From Flexibacter flexilis DSM 6793 (GTDB lineage: Bacteria; Bacteroidota; Bacteroidia; Cytophagales; Flexibacteraceae), in NCBI RefSeq assembly GCF_900112255.1, contig NZ_FOLE01000012.1:1-64000 (forward strand): a stretch of 64,000 nucleotides of DNA, written 5' to 3'. Numbering within the stretch: position 1 is the first letter of the stretch; each line of letters opens with the position of its first letter. Made by a program: the position numbers and the translations under genes. The notes under the pieces were generated by a model. The model made no database searches and was not told the DNA's origin. It saw only the letters and a program-made list of their open reading frames with translations. Shown here piece by piece: positions 1 through 8,953 of this stretch.

Positions 1-1330
1 AGATTACCTATATTATCAAACCAAGTATAATCATAAGTTCCACTTGGAGATATACTCAAATTGATGCTGCCGTCTGCGCCACTACATACACTCGGGTTTA
101 CTACACTTGATGACAAAGTATAAGGTGCTGGGCTATTTACAGCTCTTGTAATAACAGCCGAACAACCCGCCCCATCTTGTACAAGAATAGTGTAAACATC
201 TACTGGTAAGTTTGTTTGACTTGGGCTATTGCTACCCACATAACCACCTAACGACGTCCAAGTATAAGTAAGTGGAGCCGTAAATGTACCTGTAGTTGTC
301 AATGTAATTGAACCATCAGAAGCACCGCAAAGCGTAACATCAGTTACTGTTGCAGCCAAGCTAAATGGGGCTGGACTTGTGATAATTCTTTGAACAGAAT
401 CTACGCAGAATCCTTGTGCAATGATTATTCTATAAATACCTGCTGATAAATTCGTTGCCGAAGATGATGTTAAAGCCGATTGAACTATACCATTTTTCTT
501 CCAAACATACGTTAATGAGCCAGTAGCTCCCGTTACAGTCAATGTAATTGAACCATCAGCAGCATTACAAGCACTTTCATTCGTAGAACTAACAGCCACA
601 GCAAATGGAGCAGGACTAAATACTGTGGTAAAGGCTGTATCTGTACAGAAACCATCTGTTACAATGACACGATAATTACCAGCAGCCAAAATATTGCCTG
701 TTGATGCAGCCGTAGAAACATTATTATTGATTGGAGCAGATATTTTTTGCCACAAATAAGTAGTAGCCGCACTCAAACCAGTTGCAGTAACAGAAGCAGA
801 ACCATCTGTACTACCGCAAACAGTTGTAGGAGTAGATGTTGCTACCAAACCTGCGATTGGACTAGTTACTGTTACTGTAATAGAGTCCATACATGAATTA
901 TTTACAGCCACCACTACTCTATATTGTCCTGCGGCTAAGGCTGCGAGGTTTTGAGTATTAGCAATAAATGTTCTTGCAGGAAGTGCATACCACGCAAAAG
1001 TTGGCGCGGTAGAAAATCCTGATACAGTAAGAGCAATAGCACCATCTGCACTACCGCAAGAAGATGTACGTGTTACTACAGGAGTAACTGTTGTTCCTGC
1101 TGGCAATGGTGCAGTAATTGTAGCAGTATAAGAAGCCGAACATGAGGCATCTGTTACCGTTAAAATATAAGTTCCTGCAGGGAAATTCACCAAATCTTTT
1201 GTTGTCGCTACAACAGTACTTCCATCACTCCAAGAGAATGAAGGAGTAGTTCCATTAGTAATCGTTACTACAATAGAACCATCAGAAGCACCGCAAGCAG
1301 AAGCGGGTGTTACAACACTTGATACCAAAA
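1..1330 (-). repeat. Six SprB-like repeats of about 80 aa
   Basis: The conserved DGSI/DGAI turn recurs at about 70, 312, 552, 801, 1041 and 1278, a spacing of 237-249 bp. The copies are diverged in DNA, unlike the array at 1876-3180. They match the SprB-repeat pattern (Cys, ADGSI, beta strand, aromatic-Trp strand, L-x-AGxYxV). Confidence 0.7.
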
Positions 1331-4300
1331 GGCCAGGAACTACAGGTATTGAAATAGAAGCTGTAGCAGTAGGGCTAGCCAAACAGCCAATACCACTTGG
1401 TGTCATCACGACATCAACCGTTGTATTAGCTGTTAATCCTGTTACATTGAGCACATTACTTGTACCACTTTGAACTGGGGTAGAAGAACCATTCACAAAC
1501 CAATCATAAGTAGGCGTTGCACCACCGTTAGTAGGCGTTGCAGTAATCACTACATTATTTCCTATACATATAGAACCGCTTGGTGTACGAGACAATGAAA
1601 CAGAAGCAGTTATAATAGAAGTAACCGTTACATCAACTGTAAGTGGGGTGCTAGAACAGCCATTAGCAGAAGAAGTAATTGTATAACGAACAACACCTGT
1701 TCCCGTTAGTGCTTGAGCAATAGAGCTACCACTACCTGCCGAGAAACCAGTTACAGTACCACTCACTAAACTTGCTGTCCAGTTAAATACCGCTGCCCCA
1801 CTCGAACTACTTAAACTAATATTAGTAGAAGCCGTAGAACAAATCATTTCAGCAGTTGGCGTTGCTGTAACATCAGGGATTGGCGTTACTGTTACCGTCG
1901 CACTACCAGAAACAGTGCCCGTACAATTCGCATCACTCACACTTACCAAACTATAAGTCGTTGTCGCACTCGGACTTACACTGATTGTATGTGGCGAAGT
2001 TAAGATATTGTTTACGGTTACATTTCCTGTACCGTCATTATACACCAAATTCCATGGCGCACTGCCCGTCAACACCACACTTAAACTCGCACTGCCACCA
2101 GAACAAAAATTACCTGTGCCTGACAAACTCGCAGTTGGCAATGGTTTTACCGTTACCGTCGCACTACCTGAAACAGTGCCTGTACAGTTCGCATCACTTA
2201 CACTCACCAAACTATAAGTCGTTGTTGAACTTGGACTTACACTGATTGTATGTGGCGAAGTTAAGATATTGTTTACGGTTACATTTCCTGTACCGTCATT
2301 ATACACCAAATTCCATGGTGCACTACCTGTTAATACCACACTCAAATTCGCACTACCACCAGAACAGAAATTACCTGTGCCCGACAAACTCGCCGTTGGC
2401 AATGGTTTTACCGTTACCGTCGCACTACCTGAAACAGTGCCAGTACAGTTCGCATCACTCACACTCACCAAATTGTATGTCGTCGTTGTACTTGGACTTA
2501 CACTGATTGTATGCGGTGATACTAAAATATTATTTACCGTAATATTGCTTGTGCCGTCATTATACACCAAACTCCATGGTGCACTACCTGTCAACACCAC
2601 ACTCAAATTCGCACTGCCACCAGAACAGAAATTGCCTGTGCCTGACAAACTCGCCGTTGGCAATGGTTTTACTGTTACCGTCGCACTACCTGAAACAGTG
2701 CCTGTACAGTTCGCATCACTCACACTCACCAAACTATAAGTCGTCGTTGTACTTGGACTTACACTGATTGTATGTGGCGAAGTTAAGATATTGTTTACGG
2801 TTACATTTCCTGTACCGTCATTATACACCAAACTCCATGGTGCACTACCTGTGAATACCACACTCAAATTCGCACTGCCACCAGAACAGAAATTACCTGT
2901 GCCCGACAAACTCGCAGTTGGCAATGGTTTTACTGTTACCGTCGCACTACCTGAAACAGTGCCTGTACAGTTCGCATCACTCACACTTACCAAATTATAT
3001 GTCGTCGTTGTACTTGGACTTACACTAATTGTATGCGGTGATACTAAAATATTATTTACCGTAATATTGCTTGTGCCGTCATTATACACCAAAATCCATG
3101 GCGCACTGCCCGTCAACACCACACTCAAATTCGCACTGCCACCAGAACATATATTACCTGTACCCGACAAACTCGCCGTTGGTAGTGGTTTTACCGTTAC
3201 ATCTACTGTTATAGTATTTCCACTACAACCATTTGCACTAGAATTTATAGTATAACGTACTACACCTGAGCCTGTTAGTATTTGGGCAATGGTACTACCA
3301 CTACCTGCTGAAAAACCACTCACTGTTCCACTTACCAAACTGGCTGTCCAGCTCATAGTCGTAGTGGGTACTGTACTCGTCAAGGCTATATTAGTTGCTC
3401 CTCCACTACACAATGTCTCACTAGATGGTGTCGCTGTTATTACTGGCAATGGTTTTACTGTTACTGTCGCACTACCTGAAACAGTGCCTGTACAGTTCGC
3501 ATCACTCACACTCACCAAATTGTATGTCGTCGTTGTACTTGGACTTACACTAATTGTATGTGGCGATACCAATATATTATTTACGGTTACATTTCCTGTG
3601 CCGTCATTATACACCAAACTCCATGGGGCTGTTCCCGTCAACACCACACTTAAACTCGCACTGCCACCAGCACATATATTACCTGTACCCGACAAACTCG
3701 CAGTTGGAGCTTGTTTCACTGTTACATCTACTGTTATAGTACTTCCACTACAACCATTTGCAGTGGCCGTAATTGTATAACGAACTACTCCAATGCCCGT
3801 AAGTGTCTGAGCTATAGTGCTGCCACTGCCTGCTGAAAAACCTGATACACTGCCACTTATGCCTGATGCCGTCCAGCTAAACGTAGCACCCGCTACACCA
3901 CTCGTCAATGCTATGTTCGTACTTGTCCCACTACAGATTGCATCACTTGGTGGGGTAGCTATTACATTTGGCAACGGATTTACTGTTACTGTTGCACTAC
4001 CTGATACAGTGCCAGTACAATTCGCATCACTTACACTCACCAAACTATAAGTCGTTGTCGCACTAGGACTTACACTGATTGTATGTGGCGAAGTTAAGAT
4101 ATTATTGACTGTTACATTTCCTGTACCGTCATTATACACCAAAACCCATGGGGCACTGCCCGTCAAGGCTATACTAATGCTGCTACTTGCTCCACTACAA
4201 ATAGTGCCAACACCCGAAAGGGTTGCTGTTGGTAATGGTTTTACCGTTATATCTACAAAAATTGCACTTCCTGTACAACCATTTGCACTTGAATTTACGG

Positions 4301-5870
4301 TATAGCGAACCACGCCTACACCACTGAGTGCCTGTGCAATCGTACTGCCACTACCATCAGCGAAGCCAGTTACTGTTCCGCTTAGCAAACTTGCTGTCCA
4401 AGCAAAAGTAGCAGAAGGCGTTGTACTGGTAAGGGCAATATTCGTAGTGCTGCCACTACAAACGCTTGCAGGTGACGGACTTGCCGCTACATCAGGAATC
4501 GGTGTAACCGTAACATCAAAGTTGGCGGTATCTTTACAACCATTCGCTGAAGTATATACATACTGAATAGTATATATACCAACACCTGCCACCGACGGTG
4601 TGAAAACGCCACCAGCCGTAAGACCCGTTTGAGTAAGGAAAGTTCCCGTACCTCCTGCTGGCGTACCGCTGCCCACCGCTGTTACTGCAGGGTCATTAAT
4701 ACAGTACGAACTATTTATACCCGAAATAGAAGCCACAGGGGTCTCAAGTACATTAAAGCTCTGAGAAATAGAGTCTTTACAACCCGCAGCGTTAATCGCT
4801 ATAAACTTAATCGTATGCGAACCCAGCGAAAGAGCCGACGGGTTCAGTATATAATTAGTAGTGGAAGTGCCTACAACTGCCTCATCTAACTTAAAGGTAC
4901 CTGAAGTAGAACCACCTGTAATAGTGGCCGCCGAAATATTATTACAATACGAAGAAGATAAGCCAGTGATTGAGGCTGTTGGATTATTAAAAACTGTAAT
5001 ATTTTTAGTTGCTTTACCTCCGCAAACAGAAGGATTTGATACTGTAAGTACAATACCATTACCAGCATTACTTGAAAACCATCTTACTTTGTGAGGGCCG
5101 TACCCGAACTTAGTTGTACCGCCACCCAAAAATTCTCCTAAACCTGCAAGTTCCCACTTATAGGTAAAAAAAGGAGAAAATGCTACAGATGCAGCCACAG
5201 TAGTGTATTCATTAATACAGACAGACGTAGGAGAGTAAGTAAAATCAACAGGAGATGATGGTTTTATATTAACATTAAAAGTAGTGGTATCAGAACAACC
5301 TTTTATATCTACAAAAACACAAGTAAATAGCACATTACCTACTGCAAGTTGACTTGGGTTAACATAATCAATACCGACATTTGTATTAGATTTTACCAAA
5401 GTTTGTAAGTTATTAGACGCGTCTAAATACGTCCAAGTAAATGTACCAGGCAAAGCATCTGCATTTGTAGATGTTTTGATTTGGAAGGGCTCAGCATTAG
5501 AACATACACTGGAAGTAACAGTTGACGTTAAAGTGATTTGAGGGTTTTCTGTTATTTCAACAGACAGTGAATACGAAGTAAATATATCATTAACTAGGAC
5601 TATAAATATATTATAATTAGCAGCAGCACATAGGTTTTCTCTGTGATATAATCCAGTATCGGCACTAAAACCCAAATCTTCCCAATAAAAGATATAATCA
5701 TTATAGTTTCCAGTAAAATTAGGAATATCTGTAATAGTAATAGAACCATCACAAGCATTATAACATGAAACATTTGTTACAGTTGCCGTCTGTGCCTGCG
5801 CAGTATTTCCCCACAAGGATAAAAGCCCAAAGAAAACTATTGGTAGAAATAAAGTAAATATCTTTTTCAT
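1..5870 (-). CDS. Giant secreted repeat protein, SprB-like adhesin (3' end beyond left edge)
   Basis: One open frame of about 1,956 codons runs from an ATG at 5870 to the left edge without a stop, so the C-terminus lies outside. The N-terminus is a signal peptide (MKKIFTLFLP, hydrophobic core, cleavage after AQA near residue 25). A variable region follows to about residue 450. Next come alternating PKD-like/Ig-like domains of about 87 residues with motifs such as ICSG, GVVRYT and DVTVKPLP, then at least six repeats of about 80 residues of the SprB type (C-x-x-x-DGSITLTVTG, ending in AGxYRVxV). Each domain has a Cys pair. Proteins of this kind in Bacteroidota are usually exported by the type IX system and act as gliding adhesins or matrix proteins. 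The T9SS tail is inferred, because it would be off-window. No upstream partner is visible; the leader is about 500 bp from the next gene. Confidence 0.85.
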   Translation of the reverse strand, partial: MKKIFTLFLPIVFFGLLSLWGNTAQAQTATVTNVSCYNACDGSITITDIPNFTGNYNDYIFYWEDLGFSADTGLYHRENLCAAANYNIFIVLVNDIFTSYSLSVEITENPQITLTSTVTSSVCSNAEPFQIKTSTNADALPGTFTWTYLDASNNLQTLVKSNTNVGIDYVNPSQLAVGNVLFTCVFVDIKGCSDTTTFNVNIKPSSPVDFTYSPTSVCINEYTTVAASVAFSPFFTYKWELAGLGEFLGGGTTKFGYGPHKVRWFSSNAGNGIVLTVSNPSVCGGKATKNITVFNNPTASITGLSSSYCNNISAATITGGSTSGTFKLDEAVVGTSTTNYILNPSALSLGSHTIKFIAINAAGCKDSISQSFNVLETPVASISGINSSYCINDPAVTAVGSGTPAGGTGTFLTQTGLTAGGVFTPSVAGVGIYTIQYVYTSANGCKDTANFDVTVTPIPDVAASPSPASVCSGSTTNIALTSTTPSATFAWTASLLSGTVTGFADGSGSTIAQALSGVGVVRYTVNSSANGCTGSAIFVDITVKPLPTATLSGVGTICSGASSSISIALTGSAPWVLVYNDGTGNVTVNNILTSPHTISVSPSATTTYSLVSVSDANCTGTVSGSATVTVNPLPNVIATPPSDAICSGTSTNIALTSGVAGATFSWTASGISGSVSGFSAGSGSTIAQTLTGIGVVRYTITATANGCSGSTITVDVTVKQAPTASLSGTGNICAGGSASLSVVLTGTAPWSLVYNDGTGNVTVNNILVSPHTISVSPSTTTTYNLVSVSDANCTGTVSGSATVTVKPLPVITATPSSETLCSGGATNIALTSTVPTTTMSWTASLVSGTVSGFSAGSGSTIAQILTGSGVVRYTINSSANGCSGNTITVDVTVKPLPTASLSGTGNICSGGSANLSVVLTGSAPWILVYNDGTSNITVNNILVSPHTISVSPSTTTTYNLVSVSDANCTGTVSGSATVTVKPLPTASLSGTGNFCSGGSANLSVVFTGSAPWSLVYNDGTGNVTVNNILTSPHTISVSPSTTTTYSLVSVSDANCTGTVSGSATVTVKPLPTASLSGTGNFCSGGSANLSVVLTGSAPWSLVYNDGTSNITVNNILVSPHTISVSPSTTTTYNLVSVSDANCTGTVSGSATVTVKPLPTASLSGTGNFCSGGSANLSVVLTGSAPWNLVYNDGTGNVTVNNILTSPHTISVSPSSTTTYSLVSVSDANCTGTVSGSATVTVKPLPTASLSGTGNFCSGGSASLSVVLTGSAPWNLVYNDGTGNVTVNNILTSPHTISVSPSATTTYSLVSVSDANCTGTVSGSATVTVTPIPDVTATPTAEMICSTASTNISLSSSSGAAVFNWTASLVSGTVTGFSAGSGSSIAQALTGTGVVRYTITSSANGCSSTPLTVDVTVTSIITASVSLSRTPSGSICIGNNVVITATPTNGGATPTYDWFVNGSSTPVQSGTSNVLNVTGLTANTTVDVVMTPSGIGCLASPTATASISIPVVPGLLVSSVVTPASACGASDGSIVVTITNGTTPSFSWSDGSTVVATTKDLVNFPAGTYILTVTDASCSASYTATITAPLPAGTTVTPVVTRTSSCGSADGAIALTVSGFSTAPTFAWYALPARTFIANTQNLAALAAGQYRVVVAVNNSCMDSITVTVTSPIAGLVATSTPTTVCGSTDGSASVTATGLSAATTYLWQKISAPINNNVSTAASTGNILAAGNYRVIVTDGFCTDTAFTTVFSPAPFAVAVSSTNESACNAADGSITLTVTGATGSLTYVWKKNGIVQSALTSSSATNLSAGIYRIIIAQGFCVDSVQRIITSPAPFSLAATVTDVTLCGASDGSITLTTTGTFTAPLTYTWTSLGGYVGSNSPSQTNLPVDVYTILVQDGAGCSAVITRAVNSPAPYTLSSSVVNPSVCSGADGSINLSISPSGTYDYTWFDNIGN
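1876..3180 (-). repeat. Five tandem 261-bp near-identical repeats (87-aa domain A)
   Basis: The same hexamer (ctgatt, or ctaatt in one copy) recurs at 1981, 2242, 2503, 2764 and 3025, exactly 261 bp apart. Neighbouring copies differ at only scattered, mostly third-position bases. Each copy encodes one Ig-like domain with the blocks WSLVYNDGTGN, SPHTISVSPS and SDANCTGTVSGSATVTV. The whole-codon period keeps the frame open whatever the copy number. Confidence 0.9.
3181..4500 (-). repeat. Alternating A/B two-domain repeats with a 525-bp period
   Basis: Domain A anchors occur again at 3550 and 4075, each 525 bp from the previous one, because a B domain (PKD-like, with GSGSTIAQ and GVVRYT blocks) sits between A copies. 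The order from the N-terminus is B-A-B-A-B, then the five-copy A array, then another B at about 1615-1875. Confidence 0.8.
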
Positions 5871-6365
5871 GGCACTTAAGAGTATAGGGGAATAATTGAA
5901 TACCAGCGAATTTGTGTTTTTGTGTGTCATCTGACTATAAGCACTACGATGTATAAACCGACTTGACCATAAACAAGTATAGCCTCCCTTGTCATCGCAA
6001 GGAGGCCTCTTTCGACTCAAATAACAACGGTTCTGTCGGTTCATTTGTTTTTGATTGGAATTAGCAAAACAACTAACAACGATGTTGTAACTATTTATAT
6101 CATTCGGAGTGGTATGGTAAATATTCTAATCAATACTTCTAATATTTTTTATAATTTTATCAATAAAACACAAATGACATCCCAAGCGAATTTCGCTCCA
6201 TAATAAGTCAGTGTACTTGTCTTCAAATCAACCTAAATAATATAGCGAGTACGCAGGTTCCTTAATAGATAAATCATAACAAAACTATCAATTTTCAACA
6301 AACAATCACAACATACTGCCATTTTTTTTACGCAACAAACACATAAAACACTAGCAATCAACAAA
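5871..6365. other. 495-bp intergenic leader upstream of the giant gene
   Basis: No plausible gene is present. It contains an imperfect GC-rich hairpin at 5982-6006 (arms gcctcccttg and caaggaggc, one bulged base) without a T-run on either side. A possible minus-strand promoter, TAGTTTTG at 6287-6280 with a TTG at 6311-6309, would give a leader of about 400 nt. The rest is AT-rich and featureless. Confidence 0.4.
6280..6311 (-). promoter_or_regulatory. Possible promoter of the giant repeat gene
   Basis: On the minus strand, TAGTTTTG matches the Bacteroidota -7 box TAnnTTTG, with a TTG 21 nt upstream. The spacing is slightly long and the site is far from the ATG at 5870, so this is tentative. 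Confidence 0.25.
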
Positions 6366-6788
6366 TTACTTCCTATCTTGTGACGGTTGAAAAAAACTAT
6401 TGGTTACATCAAGCCAGTACTTAGACCACTGTTGCCACCAAACCCCATAATCAAACATGGCCACAGGTGGTTGTGTTGGTTGCGCTATTCCGCCCTCGCT
6501 TTCCACTAATTTTTTAGTAACCGTTTCTAATATCTGTTCGCAACTTTGGCCACGCTTATAGGCAAGCAACTTAATCTGATTGGCAATCACATCCTCTGAC
6601 AGCCAAGCGTCCGTTTCCTCGTCCGCAAATGCCGTGATGCCGCCCACTTCAAGTGTTTGATCGTCTTGAACAATATTATTCACGTTCATGCTGGTAACAA
6701 AGCCAGCAAAATTATTGCCAGAAGCAGAAACAAACTGCTCCGACAACTCACTATTGTTGGGTATTCTGGTGTTATTTTTGTTAGCCAT
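6366..6788 (-). CDS. Hypothetical protein, 140 aa, last gene of the TerD cluster
   Basis: I do not recognise this protein. It has no signal peptide or membrane segment. The N-terminal 40 residues are polar and Asn/Ser-rich. A central acidic stretch (FADEETDAWLSED) leads into a predicted helical part containing one Cys (RGQSCEQILETV). The C-terminus is aromatic (GVWWQQWSKYW). It follows the TerD-family gene at 6926 by 137 bp on the same strand and may be co-transcribed. It does not show the TerB signature. Real coding is supported by a clean start, codon use like its neighbours and no competing frame. Confidence 0.6.
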   Translation of the reverse strand: MANKNNTRIPNNSELSEQFVSASGNNFAGFVTSMNVNNIVQDDQTLEVGGITAFADEETDAWLSEDVIANQIKLLAYKRGQSCEQILETVTKKLVESEGGIAQPTQPPVAMFDYGVWWQQWSKYWLDVTNSFFQPSQDRK

Positions 6789-6853
6789 CGTTCTTCTATT
6801 TAATTTTTAGTCTATGCCATTGGCACATCTTCCCAATAAATAAACGTTGCGTA

Positions 6854-6916
6854 GCCTCTCATCTGCCTTCATGTAAACATTCACAAGGCAGAGGCCATCA
6901 GCAATACCTTGTGAAT
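6854..6916 (-). promoter_or_regulatory. Two mutually exclusive hairpins between terD-like gene and orphan
   Basis: A perfect 10-bp inverted repeat, attcacaagg (6879-6888) and ccttgtgaat (6907-6916), overlaps a second one formed by gcctct/tgcctt (6854-6859 and 6864-6869) and aaggcagaggc (6885-6895). The two stems share the middle arm, so only one can form at a time. No T-run follows on the minus strand. Possible RNA switch or processing site. Confidence 0.4.
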
Positions 6917-6925
6917 GAATAAACC

Positions 6926-7561
6926 TTATAAATATTTTTCTTGAATAAGCGTAATTGTATCATCAATACGCTGAGTATTAGCACCTTCGCCAATGGCTAT
7001 AAAATCCCAACCATTTCCGCGACGTACCAATTTACCCATAATCATGGCCACACAACCCGCAAATGCTTGTTCGGCAGACAAATTAAAAGTAGCCAAAACA
7101 TCTCTCACCTCTGTATTGTTTCCTTCAAAAATGCGGATTTTTGAATATGGAATACTGGCAAAATCTTGGCCTTTGTAAGAATTTAGGAAAAAAACAATAG
7201 TTTGCACTTCAGGCATCACCTTCGGCAAATCAATTTGAATAATTTCATTGTCGCGGCCATCATCGCCCGACGCATCACCCGTCAAATCGTCGCCACTGTG
7301 GCGCACGGCACGGTCTTTTGAAATCGTTTTGTGATAATAAACCGTATAAAGCAACTGTCCGTCTTTATCAAAAGCCGAAACACTACCGTCCAAATCAACA
7401 GCATCTTTGCTTTTTAACAAACCAAAAAAGGCCTTACTTTCAATTACACCCCAGTTAAGCCCAACGCACACTTGATGCAAATGGCGACCCGCTTTTTCTA
7501 ATGAGATGCTTTTACCCTTAGTCAGGTTTATTCCTGTTTTTTTATTGAGTGAGATAGACAT
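6926..7561 (-). CDS. TerD-family protein, divergent (211 aa)
   Basis: This is a TerD-domain protein, a cytosolic Ca2+-binding beta-sandwich linked to tellurite and general stress resistance. The start MSISLNKKTGINLTKG is typical. The two acidic ion-binding segments are present: DLDGSVSAFDKDG near residue 60 and SGDDLTGDASGDDGRDNE near residue 95. It differs from the three paralogues upstream: it is about 25 residues longer, has TerZ-like extra acidic residues and ends in an extra helix. It probably has its own promoter at 7696-7724. The exact subfamily (TerZ or TerX) is uncertain. Confidence 0.85.
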   Translation of the reverse strand: MSISLNKKTGINLTKGKSISLEKAGRHLHQVCVGLNWGVIESKAFFGLLKSKDAVDLDGSVSAFDKDGQLLYTVYYHKTISKDRAVRHSGDDLTGDASGDDGRDNEIIQIDLPKVMPEVQTIVFFLNSYKGQDFASIPYSKIRIFEGNNTEVRDVLATFNLSAEQAFAGCVAMIMGKLVRRGNGWDFIAIGEGANTQRIDDTITLIQEKYL

Positions 7562-7695
7562 AAATCGCGTTTTTTATTTAAAAACCTAAGCCATAAAACC
7601 TTTAAAAATAGGTTAAGTCCCTGTGGCTGCAAGTTACAAAATATCAACTGACTATGAAAAAATTAGCTGATACACAGACTTAACGTACCATAGTA

Positions 7696-7724
7696 CAAAT
7701 GTAGGTTTTTCTTTGGAAAAACAA
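7696..7724 (-). promoter_or_regulatory. Promoter for the divergent terD-like gene
   Basis: The minus strand reads TTG, 18 nt, then TACATTTG (7703-7696), matching the Bacteroidota -33/-7 pattern. It lies in the 172-bp gap after the paralogue ending at 7734 and would give a leader of about 130 nt. Confidence 0.45.
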
Positions 7725-7733
7725 TATTTACGC

Positions 7734-8294
7734 CTAAGCAAATGCGTTTACATAACCTTCCAAACCTTTATTACTACCCACGCCGACCGCCGTAAAATGC
7801 CATTCGCCATTTTCATTGTGCAATTTCCCAAACTCAACGTCTGTATTGTTACCAAACTCGGCATCGAGGTCGTAACGCAAAACTTCGCGCTTAGTTTCCA
7901 CATCTACGATACGGATATAAGCATTTTGCAAAAGACCAAAACTATGACGACGCGCCGCAGCCTCGTGTATCGAAACAGTTACCAATATATCTTTCACGGC
8001 ACTATTGACTATCGGCAAATTCACCAAAATCATTTCGTCATCCTCGTCGCCTGCACCCGTGCGGTTGTCGCCTGTGTGCTGCACTGAGCCATCGCCCGAC
8101 TTGAGATTATTAAAAAACACAAAATACTCCTCTCCTACCAGTTTGCCATTAGAGGCAAGCATAAAAACAGAAGCATCTAAATCAAGTTTCTGACCTTGAG
8201 TCATTTCCCAACCCAAACCAATCATGATTTTTTTAAGCGCAGGTTCTTTTTTGGTAAGGTTAAAAGAAGAACCTTTTTGAAGTGATATTGCCAT
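7734..8294 (-). CDS. terD: TerD-family protein (186 aa), paralogue 2
   Basis: A full-length TerD domain starting MAISLQKGSSFNLTKKEP. Ion-binding acidic motifs are DLDASVFMLASNGK near residue 40 and HTGDNRTGAGDEDDE near residue 75, followed by the conserved MILVNLP strand. The C-terminal FTAVGVGSNKGLEGYVN is shared with the next two genes. It is third of four tandem terD genes on the minus strand, 77 bp after the one at 8372. Protein similarity among the three 186-aa copies is very high by eye, indicating local duplication. The role is inferred as stress-related Ca2+ binding; the substrate is unknown. No TerC or TerB gene adjoins. Confidence 0.93.
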   Translation of the reverse strand: MAISLQKGSSFNLTKKEPALKKIMIGLGWEMTQGQKLDLDASVFMLASNGKLVGEEYFVFFNNLKSGDGSVQHTGDNRTGAGDEDDEMILVNLPIVNSAVKDILVTVSIHEAAARRHSFGLLQNAYIRIVDVETKREVLRYDLDAEFGNNTDVEFGKLHNENGEWHFTAVGVGSNKGLEGYVNAFA

Positions 8295-8371
8295 TATTGT
8301 ATTTAATTCGTTTAAAATTATAAACTAATATAGTTAAGTAAAACACGAGTAATGCCACGCCTAAGGCAGAT

Positions 8372-8932
8372 TTAGACATAAATATTCACGTAGCCTTCCA
8401 AACCTTTGTTATTGCCTACACCCAATGCCGTAAAATACCATTCGCCATTTTGTTTGTGCAATTTACCAAACTCTACGTCTGTATTAGTTCCAAATTCGGC
8501 ATCAAGGTCGTAACGCAAAATTTCGCGTTTGGTTTCCACGTCCACGATGCGAATGTACGCATCAGTCAGCAACCCAAAGTTATGGCGGCGTGCCACTGCA
8601 TCATGAATCGTAGCCACTACCAAAATTTCCGTAACATTCTGACTCACCAGCGGCAAATTCACCAAAATCATTTCGTCGTCCTCGTCGCCCAAACCCGTGC
8701 GATTGTCGCCTGTGTGCTGTACAGAGCCGTCTGGCGATTTGAGGTTATTATAAAAAATCAAATATTCGTCTGAAGGCAATTTGCCATTCGCGCCCACCAT
8801 AAACACCGACGCGTCAAGGTCAAGTTGTGCGCCTTGCTTGAGTTCCCAACCCAAACCAATCATAATTTTTTTGAGTGCTGGTTCTTTTTTTGTCAGGTTC
8901 AACGAAGAACCTTTTTGCAATTGTATAGCCAT
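8372..8932 (-). CDS. terD: TerD-family protein (186 aa), paralogue 3
   Basis: Same architecture and length as its neighbours, with start MAIQLQKGSSLNLTKKEP. It carries DLDASVFMVGANGK and HTGDNRTGLGDEDDE as Ca2+ ligands and ends GLEGYVNIYV. Only 21 bp separate it from the upstream copy at 8954, so the two are almost certainly co-transcribed. Codon use differs from its copies mainly at third positions, so the duplication is not very recent. Confidence 0.93.
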   Translation of the reverse strand: MAIQLQKGSSLNLTKKEPALKKIMIGLGWELKQGAQLDLDASVFMVGANGKLPSDEYLIFYNNLKSPDGSVQHTGDNRTGLGDEDDEMILVNLPLVSQNVTEILVVATIHDAVARRHNFGLLTDAYIRIVDVETKREILRYDLDAEFGTNTDVEFGKLHKQNGEWYFTALGVGNNKGLEGYVNIYV

Positions 8933-8953
8933 TGTCGTTCTGTTTTTTTGTGT

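Noticed and set aside
1876-3180. CRISPR-like regular repeats
   Set aside because: The unit is 261 bp, continuous and protein-coding, without unique spacers of CRISPR size.
1985-4305. Chain of plus-strand ORFs with repeated peptides over the repeat region
   Set aside because: They are mirror frames of the minus-strand repeat protein and have the same 261-bp period; the minus frame has a signal peptide and repeat domains.
6366-6788. TerB as the identity of the 140-aa orphan
   Set aside because: It is next to terD and helical, but no TerB motif or length match can be seen; left as hypothetical.
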